Shown: positions 8,648 through 18,125, numbered from the stretch's first letter. The stretch: 64,000 nucleotides of DNA from Clostridiales bacterium (GCA_017428545.1 JAFRQR010000014.1:97836-161835), one strand, 5' to 3'. A program made the numbers and translations. The notes: generated from the sequence alone by a model not told the origin.

Positions 8648-8833
8648 ATGGCTAAAACGTCAATGAAACTCAAGGCGCAGCGTGCACCGAAGTTCAAGGT
8701 ACAGCAGCACAACCGCTGCAAGCTCTGCGGTAGACCGCATGCTTATATCCGTAAGTATGGAATCTGCCGTCTGTGCTTCCGTGACCTGGCTTACAAGGGC
8801 CAGATCCCGGGTGTTCGTAAGGCAAGCTGGTAA
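8648..8833 (+). CDS. rpsZ: 30S ribosomal protein S14, short zinc type
   Basis: 61 residues, the short C+ type S14. Zinc ligands appear as CKLC (residues 24-27) and CRLC (residues 39-42), followed by [18 protein letters not shown], the standard ending. It assembles in the 30S head. AGGAGG at ~8631 gives the start. Confidence 0.98.
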   Translation: MAKTSMKLKAQRAPKFKVQQHNRCKLCGRPHAYIRKYGICRLCFRDLAYKGQIPGVRKASW

Positions 8834-8859
8834 ACGATAGCGACAAGGAGGAAAGATTT

Positions 8860-9255
8860 ATGCAGATTACAGATGCAATTGCAGATATGCTGACAAGAAT
8901 CCGTAATGCAGGCACAGCCGGTCATCCGACAGTTATGGTTCCTGCTTCCAATTTGAAGAAGGCTATCGCACAGATTTTAGTAGATGAAGGTTATATCGCT
9001 TCTTTTGAAACGATTGAAGATGACAAGCAGGGAATGATCAAGATCACACTGAAGTACGCTGCTAAGAAGCACGTTATCTCCGGTATCCAGAGAATTTCCA
9101 AGCCGGGTCTGCGTGTTTACGCTGACAAGGAGAACCTCCCGAAGGTACTCGGTGGTCTCGGTATCGCTATCATCTCTACGTCCAAGGGCGTTATGACTGA
9201 TAAGGCAGCCAGAAAACTCGGCGTTGGCGGCGAGGTTATGGCTTACGTTTGGTAA
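8860..9255 (+). CDS. rpsH: 30S ribosomal protein S8
   Basis: 131 residues beginning [18 protein letters not shown] and ending with the signature [28 protein letters not shown]8 binds the central domain of 16S rRNA and represses the spc operon in E. coli. A 71-base gap follows, containing the small hairpin GGAATC CGAAA GATTCC (9282-9298). Confidence 0.98.
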   Translation: MQITDAIADMLTRIRNAGTAGHPTVMVPASNLKKAIAQILVDEGYIASFETIEDDKQGMIKITLKYAAKKHVISGIQRISKPGLRVYADKENLPKVLGGLGIAIISTSKGVMTDKAARKLGVGGEVMAYVW

Positions 9256-9326
9256 TAGAAAAACCATGAACACTCTGAAATGGAATCCGAAAGATTCCGC
9301 AATCTAAAGAGCAGGAGGTAGATTGT

Positions 9327-9869
9327 ATGTCTAGAATTGGCAACATGCCGATCACGATCCCGGCAGGGCTCGAAGTAAAGCAGGATGGTCAGACCATCAC
9401 TGTAAAAGGCAAGGACGCGACACTTTCTCTGAATGTGCATCCGTCCATCATTGTAGAAGTAAATGACAATGTAATCACGGTTAAGAGACCGAACGATGAA
9501 AAGCAGGTGAAGGCTCTTCATGGTTTGACACGTTCTCTGATCAACAACATGGTTATCGGTTGTTCCGAAGGTTTCAAGAAGGAACTCGAGATCCAGGGTG
9601 TTGGTTACAAGGCCACAAAGCAGGGTAAGAAGGTTGTATTCAACCTTGGTTACTCCCACCCGATCGAGATGGAAGAGCCGGCTGGCATCACTATTGATGT
9701 TCCGGCACAGAACCAGATCATCGTTAAGGGTGCAGACAAGCAGTTAGTTGGCGAAACCGCCGCTAAGATCCGTTCGTTCAGACTTCCGGATGCATATAAG
9801 GGCAAGGGCATCAGATATGTTGGTGAATATGTCCGCATCAAGGAAGGTAAGACTGGCGCTAAGAAGTAA
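9327..9869 (+). CDS. rplF: 50S ribosomal protein L6
   Basis: 180 residues with the [17 protein letters not shown] start and the C-terminal signature [25 protein letters not shown]6 has two similar domains and lies near the factor-binding site. GGAGG at ~9315 precedes the ATG; the 71-base upstream gap contains a hairpin (9282-9298). Confidence 0.98.
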   Translation: MSRIGNMPITIPAGLEVKQDGQTITVKGKDATLSLNVHPSIIVEVNDNVITVKRPNDEKQVKALHGLTRSLINNMVIGCSEGFKKELEIQGVGYKATKQGKKVVFNLGYSHPIEMEEPAGITIDVPAQNQIIVKGADKQLVGETAAKIRSFRLPDAYKGKGIRYVGEYVRIKEGKTGAKK

Positions 9870-9887
9870 GTGAAGGGGTGAACAAGC

Positions 9888-10256
9888 ATGATTAATAAAA
9901 TTGACAAGAACGCTATTCGCCGTAGAAAGCATGTCCGTGTAAGAAAAAAGATTGCCGGTACCTCTTCTCGTCCGCGTCTTTGCGTTTTCAGAAGTAACAC
10001 AAACATCTATGCCCAGATCATCGATGATGAAGCAGGCAAGACTCTCGTAAGTGCCTCCACATTGGATAAAGAAGTGAAAGCTTCTATCGAAAACGGAAGC
10101 AACAAGGAAGGTGCAGCTGCAGTTGGTAAGAAGATTGCAGAGCGCGCTCTGGCTGCGAATATCAACGAGGTTGTATTCGACAGAGGCGGTTACATTTTCC
10201 ACGGTCGTGTAGCAGCTTTAGCAGAGGCAGCTCGTGAAGCTGGCCTGAAATTCTGA
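9888..10256 (+). CDS. rplR: 50S ribosomal protein L18
   Basis: 122 residues, basic N-terminus ([18 protein letters not shown]), then [21 protein letters not shown] and the C-terminal [17 protein letters not shown] typical of L18. It binds 5S rRNA with L5. Confidence 0.98.
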   Translation: MINKIDKNAIRRRKHVRVRKKIAGTSSRPRLCVFRSNTNIYAQIIDDEAGKTLVSASTLDKEVKASIENGSNKEGAAAVGKKIAERALAANINEVVFDRGGYIFHGRVAALAEAAREAGLKF

Positions 10257-10272
10257 TTAGGAGGGAAACAAG

Positions 10273-10767
10273 ATGGGTTTTGAACCAAATTCAACCGAAT
10301 TAAAAGAGAAAGTCATCCATATCGGACGTGTTTCCAAAACGGTTAAGGGTGGTAGAAATTTCCGTTTCGCAGCCCTCGTAATTGTAGGTGACGAGAATGG
10401 TCACGTTGGTAAGGGCCTCGGTAAAGCAGCCGAGATCCCGGACGCGATCAGAAAAGGCATTGAAGATGCTAAGAAGAACATGATCACTGTTCCGCTCGAC
10501 GGCAACACGATCCCGCACGAAGCATTTGGTGTTTTCGGCGCAGGTAAGATCGTTATGAAGCCGGCTGCAAGTGGTACAGGTATCATCGCCGGTGGCCCGG
10601 TTCGTGCGGTATGCGAACTTTGCGGCATCAAGGATATCCGTACAAAGTCTCTGGGTACGAACAACCCGAACAATGTTGTTAACGCAACAATGGAAGGCTT
10701 GAAGAGCATGCGTTCTCTTGAAGAGGTCGCACGTCTGCGCGGAAAGTCTGCTGAAGAAATTAGGTAA
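10273..10767 (+). CDS. rpsE: 30S ribosomal protein S5
   Basis: 164 residues. Contains the dsRNA-binding-like N-domain ([22 protein letters not shown]) and the C-domain with [17 protein letters not shown]5 contributes to decoding fidelity and mRNA unwinding at the entry site. Starts after GGAGGG; 15 bases lead to rpmD. Confidence 0.98.
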   Translation: MGFEPNSTELKEKVIHIGRVSKTVKGGRNFRFAALVIVGDENGHVGKGLGKAAEIPDAIRKGIEDAKKNMITVPLDGNTIPHEAFGVFGAGKIVMKPAASGTGIIAGGPVRAVCELCGIKDIRTKSLGTNNPNNVVNATMEGLKSMRSLEEVARLRGKSAEEIR

Positions 10768-10782
10768 TGGAGGTGTGCTAAC

Positions 10783-10962
10783 ATGGCAAACTTGAAGATT
10801 ACATTGGTCAAGAGCACCAACAAATCCAAGAAGAACCAGGCTGCTACAGTTGCTGCTCTCGGTCTGAAGAAGATCGGCCAGTCTGTTGAGAAGGCTGACA
10901 ACGAAGCAATTCGCGGTATGGTCCGCACAGTAGCACATCTTGTTACTTGCGAAGAAGTGTAA
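10783..10962 (+). CDS. rpmD: 50S ribosomal protein L30
   Basis: 59 residues read directly from the sequence: ATG 10783 to TAA 10960-10962, starting [19 protein letters not shown] and continuing [20 protein letters not shown], the L30 fold. ATGGAGGTG upstream supplies the ribosome binding site. Sits between rpsE and rplO as usual. Confidence 0.97.
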   Translation: MANLKITLVKSTNKSKKNQAATVAALGLKKIGQSVEKADNEAIRGMVRTVAHLVTCEEV

Positions 10963-10978
10963 TGGAGGTATAGGAAAC

Positions 10979-11422
10979 ATGAAACTTAATGAAATGTCTT
11001 CCTGCGGAAACGAGAAAGCATATCGTAAGGGCCGTGGTGCCGGATCCGGTAACGGTAAAACTTCCGGTCGTGGACACAAGGGTCAGAATGCTCGTTCCGG
11101 CGGCGGTGTCCGTCCTGGTTTCGAGGGTGGTCAGATGCCTCTTTACAGACGTCTGCCGAAGCGTGGTTTTAACCACAAGCGTTTCGCTGCAGAGTATGTT
11201 GAAATCAACGTCTCCGATCTGGAGAAGTTTGATAACGGTGCAGAGGTCGATGCAACGATCCTCGCTGATGCCGGTATCATCACACTTGCTAAGGTCAACG
11301 ACGGCATCAAGGTCCTCGGTAACGGTGATCTGACAAAGAAGCTGACTGTTAAGGCAAAGAAGTTCTCTGCTTCTGCAAAAGAGAAAATCGAAAAGGCTGG
11401 TGGAACGGCACAGGAGGTATAA
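10979..11422 (+). CDS. rplO: 50S ribosomal protein L15
   Basis: 147 residues from ATG 10979 ([20 protein letters not shown]...), preceded by ATGGAGG. The upstream in-frame codons belong to the end of rpmD in another frame, so the longer version is rejected. Glycine/arginine-rich N-terminus ([17 protein letters not shown]) and [18 protein letters not shown] are diagnostic. L15 is a late 50S assembly protein; it directly precedes secY. Confidence 0.97.
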   Translation: MKLNEMSSCGNEKAYRKGRGAGSGNGKTSGRGHKGQNARSGGGVRPGFEGGQMPLYRRLPKRGFNHKRFAAEYVEINVSDLEKFDNGAEVDATILADAGIITLAKVNDGIKVLGNGDLTKKLTVKAKKFSASAKEKIEKAGGTAQEV

Positions 11423-11423
11423 C

Positions 11424-12737
11424 ATGAAGGGCGTATTTGACACCTTAGTTAATGCATTCCGTCTGCCGGATCTGCGTAAGAAGCTTCTTTTTACGCTGTT
11501 TATTCTCGGCCTTTATATGGTAGGCGGTTTGATCCCTTGCCCGGGTATCAACCGTACTGAATTTACAAGTGTCGTTCAGAACTGGGGTCAGATCGGTAGC
11601 TTGATGGATATTATCGCAGGTGGTGGTCTTTATGCGGCAACCATCTTCGCAATGGGTATTACTCCCTACATCAACTCCTCGATCATCATCCAGCTTCTGA
11701 CAGTTGCCATCCCTGCTTTGGAAAATCTTGCCAAAGAGGGTGAAGAGGGACAGAAGAAGATCCAGAAGATCACCCGTTACATGACGGTAGGTCTGGCTCT
11801 TATGCAGGCATCTTTCTTCTGCTACGCTACAAGATCTGCTATGACAGGTTATCTGCCGAAGCCGCTTTGTGCAGCACTGATCATCCTGACATTTACTGCC
11901 GGTACGACATGTGTTGTATTCCTCGGTGAGCGCATCAATGAGAAGGGCATCGGTAACGGTGTATCCCTGATCATCTTCGCCGGTATCGTTACACGTATCC
12001 CGCAGATGATCCAGACTCTCTACTACGATGCACTCAACATCGCAGGCAGCTTCAAGAACGCAGCACTCGGTAACACTCTGGGAGCCACGGCTTTCGTTAT
12101 CGTAACCCTGATCTCCCTGGCAACGATCATCTTCTGCGTATACGTTCAGAATGCAGAAAGAAGAATTCCGGTTCAGTACTCTAAGAAGGTCATCGGAAGA
12201 AAAGTCTATGGCGGACAGAACACATACATCCCGTTGAAGGTAAATGCATCCAGCGTTATGCCGGTCATCTTCACGATGTCTTTCCTGTCCCTTCCGTCAA
12301 CGATCGTGACATTCTTCTTCCCGAACAGTAACAACATCATCGTAAAATGGTTCCGCGACTTCGGTAGCAGCCCGTTCTACTATGTTGCATACTTCATCTG
12401 CATCTTCGCTTTCGTATTCTTCTATTCTCTGATCCAGTTCAATCCGATCGAGATCTCGCAGAACCTGCAGAAGAATGGCGGATTTATTCCGGGTGTCCGT
12501 CCGGGTCGTCCGACTTCGGAGTTCATCGCGAAAGTGGCTAACCGCCTTAACTGGTGTGATGCATGCTTCCTTTGCATCGTCGTTCTCGTACCGACACTGC
12601 TTGGTAAGCTGACAGGTATGGAAGGCGTATGGTTCGCAGGTACATCCGTTCTCATCATGACAGGTGTTGCCAACGACCTGGTCGACCAGATCGAATCGCA
12701 GATGGTTACCCACAACTACAAGGGATTCCTTGTATGA
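11424..12737 (+). CDS. secY: Preprotein translocase channel subunit SecY
   Basis: 437 residues from ATG 11424, one base after the rplO stop and behind AGGAGG. Ten hydrophobic segments are visible. Diagnostic stretches: the plug region near LYAATIFAMGITPYINSSII, GNGVSLIIFAGI (TM5), the ERRIPVQYSKK loop and the C-terminal ANDLVDQIESQM. SecY forms the Sec membrane pore with SecE and SecG. A 134-base gap with a palindromic hairpin separates it from adk. Confidence 0.98.
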   Translation: MKGVFDTLVNAFRLPDLRKKLLFTLFILGLYMVGGLIPCPGINRTEFTSVVQNWGQIGSLMDIIAGGGLYAATIFAMGITPYINSSIIIQLLTVAIPALENLAKEGEEGQKKIQKITRYMTVGLALMQASFFCYATRSAMTGYLPKPLCAALIILTFTAGTTCVVFLGERINEKGIGNGVSLIIFAGIVTRIPQMIQTLYYDALNIAGSFKNAALGNTLGATAFVIVTLISLATIIFCVYVQNAERRIPVQYSKKVIGRKVYGGQNTYIPLKVNASSVMPVIFTMSFLSLPSTIVTFFFPNSNNIIVKWFRDFGSSPFYYVAYFICIFAFVFFYSLIQFNPIEISQNLQKNGGFIPGVRPGRPTSEFIAKVANRLNWCDACFLCIVVLVPTLLGKLTGMEGVWFAGTSVLIMTGVANDLVDQIESQMVTHNYKGFLV

Positions 12738-12801
12738 CGAATAAGCAGGGTACGCGTTATGCTGCTTAACGGTAATGCACAAACCATAAGATAAATGCCA
12801 T

Positions 12802-12831
12802 GCAGCCTCGCGTGTATACACGTGGGGCTGC
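12802..12831 (+). promoter_or_regulatory. Long hairpin with central palindrome between secY and adk
   Basis: GCAGCC (12802-12807) pairs with GGCTGC (12826-12831) around the perfect palindrome CGTGTATACACG (12811-12822). No T-run follows, so a terminator is unlikely. It could be an RNA processing or mRNA-stability element, or a DNA-binding palindrome marking a switch point between translocase and adk-map-infA genes. Confidence 0.45.
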
Positions 12832-12871
12832 TTGTGCGTATAAAATTGATAATAGAGAAGAGGTTTTTCTA

Positions 12872-13534
12872 ATGAAACTGATCCTTTTAGGCGCACCGGG
12901 TTCCGGTAAGGGAACCATGGCAGCGGTTCTGAAAAACGAGTACAAGATCACACACATCTCCACAGGAGATATTTTCCGCGCAAACATCAAGGAGCAGACA
13001 CCTCTGGGTATCGAAGCCAAGAAGTATATCGATGCCGGTCAACTGGTCCCGGACGAAGTTACCATTTCCATGGTAGAAGATCGTCTCAGCCAGGACGACT
13101 GCAAGAACGGTTACCTTCTCGACGGGTTCCCGAGAACGATCGCGCAGGCGGAAAAGCTTGATGAAATGCTGGCTAAGAGCAATTCTCAGATCGATGCGGT
13201 CATCAAGGTTGACGTTCCGTCTGAGATCATCATGGAGCGCGTCGTGAACAGAAGAGTCTGCACATCCTGCGGTGAAAGCTACAACGTAGTTTCCCGTCCG
13301 ACGAAGGTCGAGGGTGTTTGTGATGTTTGCGGCAAGGAAGTCATCCAGCGCGATGATGACAAGCCGGAGACAGTTAAGCAGAGACTTCTGACATACGAAG
13401 AGAACACTAAGCCGCTTATCGATTTTTATGAAAAGAAAGGCATCGTGATCTCCGCAGATAACTCTAAGAGTCCGGACGTTGCTTTTGCACAGGCTTCCGA
13501 GGCACTCGCTGCCAAGGGCTTTAGAAAGGCGTAA
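12872..13534 (+). CDS. adk: Adenylate kinase, zinc-lid form
   Basis: 220 residues from ATG 12872 (MKLILLGAPGSGKGTMAAVL), with AGAAGAGG upstream. P-loop GAPGSGKG at residues 7-14, STGDIFR and DGFPRT nucleotide/AMP site motifs, and a long lid with CTSC (about residue 130) and CDVC (about residue 150) zinc ligands. It converts ATP + AMP to 2 ADP in the cytoplasm. The longer in-frame upstream extension would cross the palindromic hairpin and lacks a ribosome binding site. Confidence 0.97.
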   Translation: MKLILLGAPGSGKGTMAAVLKNEYKITHISTGDIFRANIKEQTPLGIEAKKYIDAGQLVPDEVTISMVEDRLSQDDCKNGYLLDGFPRTIAQAEKLDEMLAKSNSQIDAVIKVDVPSEIIMERVVNRRVCTSCGESYNVVSRPTKVEGVCDVCGKEVIQRDDDKPETVKQRLLTYEENTKPLIDFYEKKGIVISADNSKSPDVAFAQASEALAAKGFRKA

Positions 13535-13537
13535 TCA

Positions 13538-14308
13538 ATGATCGAAATTAAGACAGAAGCGGATTTTGCAAAAATGCGTGAGGCCGGTAAGGTCGTAGAA
13601 GAGTGCCTTCTGACACTCGGAGAAAAAGTCGAGCCGGGCATCACGACATGGGAACTTGATGAGATCGCCAAGCAGGTCTTTGACAAGCACGGCGCGATCT
13701 CTTCGTCCTATCACTATGGCGATCCGCCGTTCCCGGGGCAGATCTGTATCTCCCCGAACGAAGTCATCGTTCACGGCATTCCGAGAAAAGATGTGGTCCT
13801 TAAGGAAGGCGACATCGTCACATGTGACGTATGCTGCTCCCTCGACGGACTTCACGCGGACGCGGCAAGAACTTTTGCCGTAGGAAAGATCTCGGAGGAG
13901 GCCGCCAAACTGGTAAAGGTTACAGAGGAATGTTTTTGGAAAGGTTTTGAAAAGGTCTCTACCGAAAACCGAATCGGAGACATTTCTTCCGCCGTACAGG
14001 CACACGCCGAGAGCTTCGGCTACGGTGTCATCCGTGAGCTTACCGGCCACGGCATCGGACATCAGCTCCATGAAGACCCGGATGTTCCGAACTACGGCAG
14101 ATTCGGACACGGCCCTCGCATCGTGAAGGGCATGGCCTTCTGCATCGAACCCATGATTTCGATGGGAAGAAGAGAAATAGCAGTATTAAGTGACGAGTGG
14201 ACGGTCATCACCCGTGACAGAAAATACGCAGCTCACTATGAAAATACGATCATCATTACAGAGAACGGACCGGAAATCATCACATTAACGGAGGGTAAGA
14301 ATGTCTAA
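13538..14308 (+). CDS. map: Methionine aminopeptidase, type I
   Basis: 256 residues. Metal ligands of the pita-bread fold are visible: D in [10 protein letters not shown] in [11 protein letters not shown] in [13 protein letters not shown] in FCIEPM and E in the C-terminal YENTIIIT. It removes the initiator methionine from nascent proteins. The start lies 3 bases after adk and the stop overlaps infA by 8 bases, so adk-map-infA are coupled. Confidence 0.97.
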   Translation: MIEIKTEADFAKMREAGKVVEECLLTLGEKVEPGITTWELDEIAKQVFDKHGAISSSYHYGDPPFPGQICISPNEVIVHGIPRKDVVLKEGDIVTCDVCCSLDGLHADAARTFAVGKISEEAAKLVKVTEECFWKGFEKVSTENRIGDISSAVQAHAESFGYGVIRELTGHGIGHQLHEDPDVPNYGRFGHGPRIVKGMAFCIEPMISMGRREIAVLSDEWTVITRDRKYAAHYENTIIITENGPEIITLTEGKNV

Positions 14309-14519
14309 AGAGGATGTAATTGAAGTAGAGGGCATCGTTGATGATGCTCTTCCGAACGCAACTTTTAAGGTAAGACTGGAGAACGGTCATATCGTACTTG
14401 CTCATATCTCGGGCAAACTGCGTCAGAACTACATCAAGATCCTGCCGGGTGACAGAGTCACAATGGAGCTTTCTCCATACGATCTGTCCCGTGGCCGCAT
14501 CACTTGGCGCGCGAAGTAA
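14301..14519 (+). CDS. infA: Translation initiation factor IF-1
   Basis: 72 residues, the invariant IF-1 length, with an OB fold: [25 protein letters not shown] and the C-terminal [16 protein letters not shown]. It binds the 30S A site during initiation. It overlaps the end of map (14301-14308). It is followed by a hairpin containing a new promoter before rpmJ. Confidence 0.98.
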   Translation: MSKEDVIEVEGIVDDALPNATFKVRLENGHIVLAHISGKLRQNYIKILPGDRVTMELSPYDLSRGRITWRAK

Positions 14520-14586
14520 AATCCGCGCCAAAGATCCGTCCTTAACGGCCTGTTTTGGACGAAATAAAAAAACCGAAGAAAAAATC

Positions 14587-14624
14587 AAAAACTCTCTTGA
14601 AATGCAGAGAGTTTTTGGTATAAT
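14587..14624 (+). promoter_or_regulatory. Promoter embedded in a terminator-like hairpin upstream of rpmJ
   Basis: AAAAACTCTC (14587-14596) and GAGAGTTTTT (14607-14616) form a perfect 10-bp stem whose right arm ends in five T, like an intrinsic terminator. The loop begins with TTGAAA (14597-14602), and TATAAT follows at 14619-14624, 16 bases later, making a good sigma-A promoter. One site can therefore end infA transcripts and start rpmJ-rpsM transcripts. Confidence 0.65.
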
Positions 14625-14692
14625 GTTTTAGCGTGCGCGCATAGCGTATGTTAGTTTTGCATTGTTTTTTAAGTAGACAGGGAGGTTACGTC

Positions 14693-14806
14693 ATGAAAGT
14701 AAGACCGTCGGTAAAACCCATGTGCGAGAAGTGCAAGGTCATTCGTCGTAATGGTCGTGTTATGATCATCTGCTCGGATCCTAAGCATAAGCAGAAGCAG
14801 GGTTAA
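14693..14806 (+). CDS. rpmJ: 50S ribosomal protein L36
   Basis: 37 residues read directly ([20 protein letters not shown] then [17 protein letters not shown]), preceded by GGGAGG. Zinc ligands C11, C14, C27 and H32 are present, the C+ form. It is the smallest 50S protein and sits at the usual place between infA and rpsM. Confidence 0.97.
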   Translation: MKVRPSVKPMCEKCKVIRRNGRVMIICSDPKHKQKQG

Positions 14807-14995
14807 TTCCTAATCCTCCTGTTTGCAGGCTTCGTCATTGTCTGCATAAGACAGGAAACGAAAAAAAGTTTGGATATTACATGCACCAGTTATGCCAAGG
14901 CGGCTGCCTCTCCTAACCCGAGAGGATCTTAGCATCAGCATGTCATATATATACGAAACAAAACATTTATTGATTCATTCATGGAGGTACACAGA
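14807..14995 (+). promoter_or_regulatory. Structured leader between rpmJ and rpsM
   Basis: About 190 bases without a gene. A long-range stem ACATGC/GCATGT (14879-14884 with 14938-14943) encloses CCTCTC CTAACCC GAGAGG (14907-14925). An upstream pairing CCTGT/ACAGG (about 14819-14823 with 14851-14855) is also possible. It lies just ahead of rpsM-rpsK-rpsD-rpoA-rplQ, the alpha operon; in E. coli S4 represses at the equivalent position. Function here is inferred from location only. Confidence 0.5.
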
Positions 14996-15364
14996 ATGGC
15001 TCGTATTGCCGGTGTAGATCTGCCAAATGACAAAAGAGTAGAAATCGCTCTTACGTACATTTATGGCATTGGTAAGACAAGTTCTGATCGTATTCTTGCG
15101 GACACAAAGATCAATCCTGACACACGTGTTAAGGATCTTTCTGAGGATGACATCGCTAAGATTCGTGACCAGATCGAAAACAATTACAACGTTGAGGGTG
15201 ACCTGAGAAGAGAAGTTTCCCTGAACATTAAGAGACTGACAGAAATCGGATGCTATCGCGGCCGCCGTCACAGAATGGGTCTGCCTGTTCGTGGCCAGCG
15301 CACCAAGACGAATGCTCGTACCCGTAAGGGACCGAAGCGTACGATCGCTGGTAAGAAGAAGTAA
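14996..15364 (+). CDS. rpsM: 30S ribosomal protein S13
   Basis: 122 residues from ATG 14996 ([26 protein letters not shown]), chosen because GGAGG lies 8-10 bases upstream and MARIAGV is the family start. C-terminal [18 protein letters not shown] is diagnostic. S13 lies in the 30S head contacting P-site tRNA and L5. Confidence 0.98.
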   Translation: MARIAGVDLPNDKRVEIALTYIYGIGKTSSDRILADTKINPDTRVKDLSEDDIAKIRDQIENNYNVEGDLRREVSLNIKRLTEIGCYRGRRHRMGLPVRGQRTKTNARTRKGPKRTIAGKKK

Positions 15365-15376
15365 GGAGGCGAACCC

Positions 15377-15781
15377 ATGGCAGCAAAAGCAGTTAAGAAA
15401 ACGGCCGCAAGACCGAAGAGAAGAGAGCGTAAGAATATTGACAAAGGTCAGGCACATATTCACGCTACATTCAACAACACAATCGTTACTATTACTGATA
15501 TGCAGGGTAATGCAATCTCCTGGGCTTCCGCCGGTGAGATGGGCATGAAGGGCTCCCGTAAGGGTACACCGTTCGCTGCTCAGATGGCATCTGAGGATGC
15601 AGGTAAGAAGGCAGCTGATCACGGTATGCGTACCGTTGAGGTTTACGTTAAGGGACCTGGACCGGGTCGTGAATCTGCGATCCGTGCTTTGCAGACAGCA
15701 GGACTTGAAGTAACCATGATCAAAGATGTTACTCCGGTTCCGCATAATGGTTGCAGACCGCCTAAGAGAAGAAGAGTCTGA
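15377..15781 (+). CDS. rpsK: 30S ribosomal protein S11
   Basis: 134 residues, with the signature [42 protein letters not shown] at the end and [18 protein letters not shown] near the middle. S11 forms part of the mRNA exit platform. Preceded by AAGGAGGCG. Confidence 0.98.
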   Translation: MAAKAVKKTAARPKRRERKNIDKGQAHIHATFNNTIVTITDMQGNAISWASAGEMGMKGSRKGTPFAAQMASEDAGKKAADHGMRTVEVYVKGPGPGRESAIRALQTAGLEVTMIKDVTPVPHNGCRPPKRRRV

Positions 15782-15798
15782 GTTCGGAGGTATAGAGA

Positions 15799-16416
15799 AT
15801 GGCTAGATATACAGAAGGAACCTGCCGTCTCTGCCGCAGAGAAGGAGACAAGCTCTTCCTCAAGGGTGAGAGATGCTATTCCGCAAAGTGCGCACTTGCT
15901 AAGAAGAGTGCCGCTCCGGGTCAGCATGGTCAGGGCAGAAAAAAGATTTCAGAATATGGTGTACAGCTTCGTGAGAAGCAGAAGACAAAGCGTTTCTACG
16001 GCGTACTCGAGAAGCAGTTCAGACTTACCTATGCACGCGCTGAGCGTAAGCAGGGTAAGACCGGTGAAAAGCTCCTTGAGCTCCTCGAACTCCGCTTCGA
16101 CAATGTCGTTTATCGTCTCGGTCTGGCTTCTTCCAGAAATGAAGCTCGTCAGCTCGTTACACACGGTCATTTCCTCGTAAATGGCAAGAAGGCAAACATC
16201 CCGTCTATGACACTGAAGACAGGTGATACGGTCTCCGTTAAGGAAACATCCAGAAAGTCCCCGAAGTTCGAGACACTTTCTAATTCCCGTCCGGTACCGG
16301 CATGGCTGTCTTTCAACGAAGAGACACTTACAGGTTCTATCGTAAGAGAACCGGCTCGTGAGGATGTTGATCTCGAGGTCAAGGAGACACTCATCGTCGA
16401 GTTGTACTCGAAGTAA
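15799..16416 (+). CDS. rpsD: 30S ribosomal protein S4, zinc-binding form
   Basis: 205 residues. The N-terminus carries zinc ligands (CRLC at residues 9-12, then C26 and C31), and the S4 RNA-binding domain appears as [37 protein letters not shown] sequence (about residues 93-126). S4 starts 30S assembly. Its location in the alpha operon, next to a structured upstream leader, is compatible with autoregulation. Confidence 0.98.
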   Translation: MARYTEGTCRLCRREGDKLFLKGERCYSAKCALAKKSAAPGQHGQGRKKISEYGVQLREKQKTKRFYGVLEKQFRLTYARAERKQGKTGEKLLELLELRFDNVVYRLGLASSRNEARQLVTHGHFLVNGKKANIPSMTLKTGDTVSVKETSRKSPKFETLSNSRPVPAWLSFNEETLTGSIVREPAREDVDLEVKETLIVELYSK

Positions 16417-16457
16417 TAGAAACCTTTCGCTTTGCATGACAAGCTAGGAGGATAAAT

Positions 16458-17411
16458 ATGATTGAAATTATGAAGCCGACAATTGAGTGTGTAGAAGTCA
16501 ACGAAGACAGCTCCTATGGTAAGTACGTAATCGCTCCGCTTGAGCGCGGCTACGGTACGACACTGGGTAACTCCCTTCGTCGTGTGCTTCTTTCTTCCTT
16601 GTCCGGTGCAGCAGTAACATCCGTTCGTGTTGAGAATGTTTTTCATGAGTTTTCCACGATCCCGGGCGTTATCGAGGACATGACCGAGATCATCCTCAAC
16701 GTTAAGGGCATCCGTGCTAAGCTTCATGTTGATACACCGAAGACGGTATACATCAGCATGGATGAAGGCAAGACCGGCGTAGTTACAGCAGGCGATATCG
16801 TTCACGATGAAGAAGTAGAGATCATGAATCCGGATCATGTCATTTGCACAATGAACGGAGCAGGTCGTCTCTTCATCGAACTCACGATCAGCAAAGGCCG
16901 CGGCTATGCTACGGCTGACCAGAATAAGCCGGCTACACAGACGATCGGTACGATCGCTATCGACTCTATCTTTACTCCGGTAAAGAAGGCCAACTATCGT
17001 ATCGAGAATACGCGTGTCGGTGAGCGCACAGACTTTGACAGCCTGACGCTCGAAGTTTGGACCGATGCAACCATTAAGGTTGATGAGGCTCTTTCTTCCG
17101 CAGCAGCGATCCTTCGTGAGCACCTGGGTCTGTTCACAGCTCTCACAGATGTGACCAATGGTCCGAGCTTCCGTGATTCTGATGACAGCTCCAGCAAGAA
17201 CTCCACACATGACATCGTCATTGAGGATCTGGATTTCTCCGTTCGTACATATAACTGCCTGAAGCGTGCAGGTATCAACACGATCGGTGATCTCGTTGCT
17301 AAGTCGGAAGACGAAATGATGAAAGTCCGTAACCTCGGTAAGAAGTCTCTGGAAGAAGTTATCCAGAAGCTCGAGGATATGGATCTGTCTCTCGCAGATG
17401 TCGAGGACTAA
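16458..17411 (+). CDS. rpoA: RNA polymerase alpha subunit
   Basis: 317 residues: N-terminal dimerisation domain (YGTTLGNSLRRVLLSSLSGAAV, about residues 33-54), and the C-terminal domain (SVRTYNCLKRAGINTIGDLV ... RNLGKKSLEEVIQKL) that contacts UP elements and activators. AGGAGG at ~16446 precedes ATG 16458. Confidence 0.98.
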   Translation: MIEIMKPTIECVEVNEDSSYGKYVIAPLERGYGTTLGNSLRRVLLSSLSGAAVTSVRVENVFHEFSTIPGVIEDMTEIILNVKGIRAKLHVDTPKTVYISMDEGKTGVVTAGDIVHDEEVEIMNPDHVICTMNGAGRLFIELTISKGRGYATADQNKPATQTIGTIAIDSIFTPVKKANYRIENTRVGERTDFDSLTLEVWTDATIKVDEALSSAAAILREHLGLFTALTDVTNGPSFRDSDDSSSKNSTHDIVIEDLDFSVRTYNCLKRAGINTIGDLVAKSEDEMMKVRNLGKKSLEEVIQKLEDMDLSLADVED

Positions 17412-17465
17412 ATAGCGGCTCGAGGGTCAGCTAGGATATTTTAAATATACAGGAGGTATGAACCC

Positions 17466-18032
17466 ATGGCAGGTTACAGAAAATTAGGAAGAGTTAGCGA
17501 TCAGCGCATCGCAATTTTGAGAAATCTGGCAACATCTTTGGTTGTTTGCCCGGTAAAAGAAGACGGAAAGGCACTTTCCGAGAACAGAAAGCATGTAGTA
17601 ACAACTGTTGCCCGTGCTAAGGAAGTTTCTAAGATCATGGATAAGCTGATTGCTGATGCCATTCGTGAAAAAGACAACTTTACTACAAAGGAAGTTACGG
17701 TTTCTTCTGCGAAACTGGATGCGAAGGGCATGAAGGTCCTGGTTTCCAAGACTTCCAAGAACGGCAAAAAGTACGAGGTCGTTGACCGTCAGGTTTCCAA
17801 GAAGACGGTTCAGGTTGATGCTCCTTCCCGTTTGGCAGCTCGCAAGAATGCAGCTTACTGGCTCAGAAAGAGCCACGACGCTGAGGGCAATGTTGTTAAC
17901 CCGGTAGACATTCTCTACGATGAGATCGCTCCGGCTCTTGTAAATCACAAGGGTGGTTACACAAAGATCGTGAAGCTCGGCACACGTCGCGGTGACGCTT
18001 CCGAAATGGCTCTCCTCACATTCGCTGAGTAA
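17466..18032 (+). CDS. rplQ: 50S ribosomal protein L17 with an internal insertion
   Basis: 188 residues, well above the ~115-130 of many bacteria. The N-terminal half (MAGYRKLGRVSDQRIAILRN) and the C-terminal GGYTKIVKLGTRRGDASEMALLTF are standard. Between them about 50 residues (roughly 70-125, SSAKLDAKGMKVLVSKTSKNGKKYEVVDRQ region) are not part of the short form. Longer L17 proteins exist in Clostridia, so this is probably lineage-specific. L17 lies at the exit tunnel. A strong intrinsic terminator follows and closes the superoperon. Confidence 0.95.
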   Translation: MAGYRKLGRVSDQRIAILRNLATSLVVCPVKEDGKALSENRKHVVTTVARAKEVSKIMDKLIADAIREKDNFTTKEVTVSSAKLDAKGMKVLVSKTSKNGKKYEVVDRQVSKKTVQVDAPSRLAARKNAAYWLRKSHDAEGNVVNPVDILYDEIAPALVNHKGGYTKIVKLGTRRGDASEMALLTFAE

Positions 18033-18057
18033 GATAGCCCAATAGATCTGATACAAT

Positions 18058-18096
18058 AAAGTGGCGGATGGGCAAAACCCTTCCGTCACTTTTACT
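18058..18096 (+). terminator. Intrinsic terminator of the ribosomal superoperon
   Basis: AAAGTGGCGGATGGG and CCCTTCCGTCACTTTT form a long GC-rich stem with a CAAAA-type loop, ending in TTTT. It lies 26 bases past the rplQ stop, before the ECF ATPase gene. Confidence 0.85.
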
Positions 18097-18125
18097 ATCC
18101 TGAAGAAATCGGAGATTGCAGTAGC

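Noticed and set aside
18045..18057. -10-like sequence (GATACAATAA) before the rplQ terminator
   Set aside because: No matching -35 and it points directly into a terminator.
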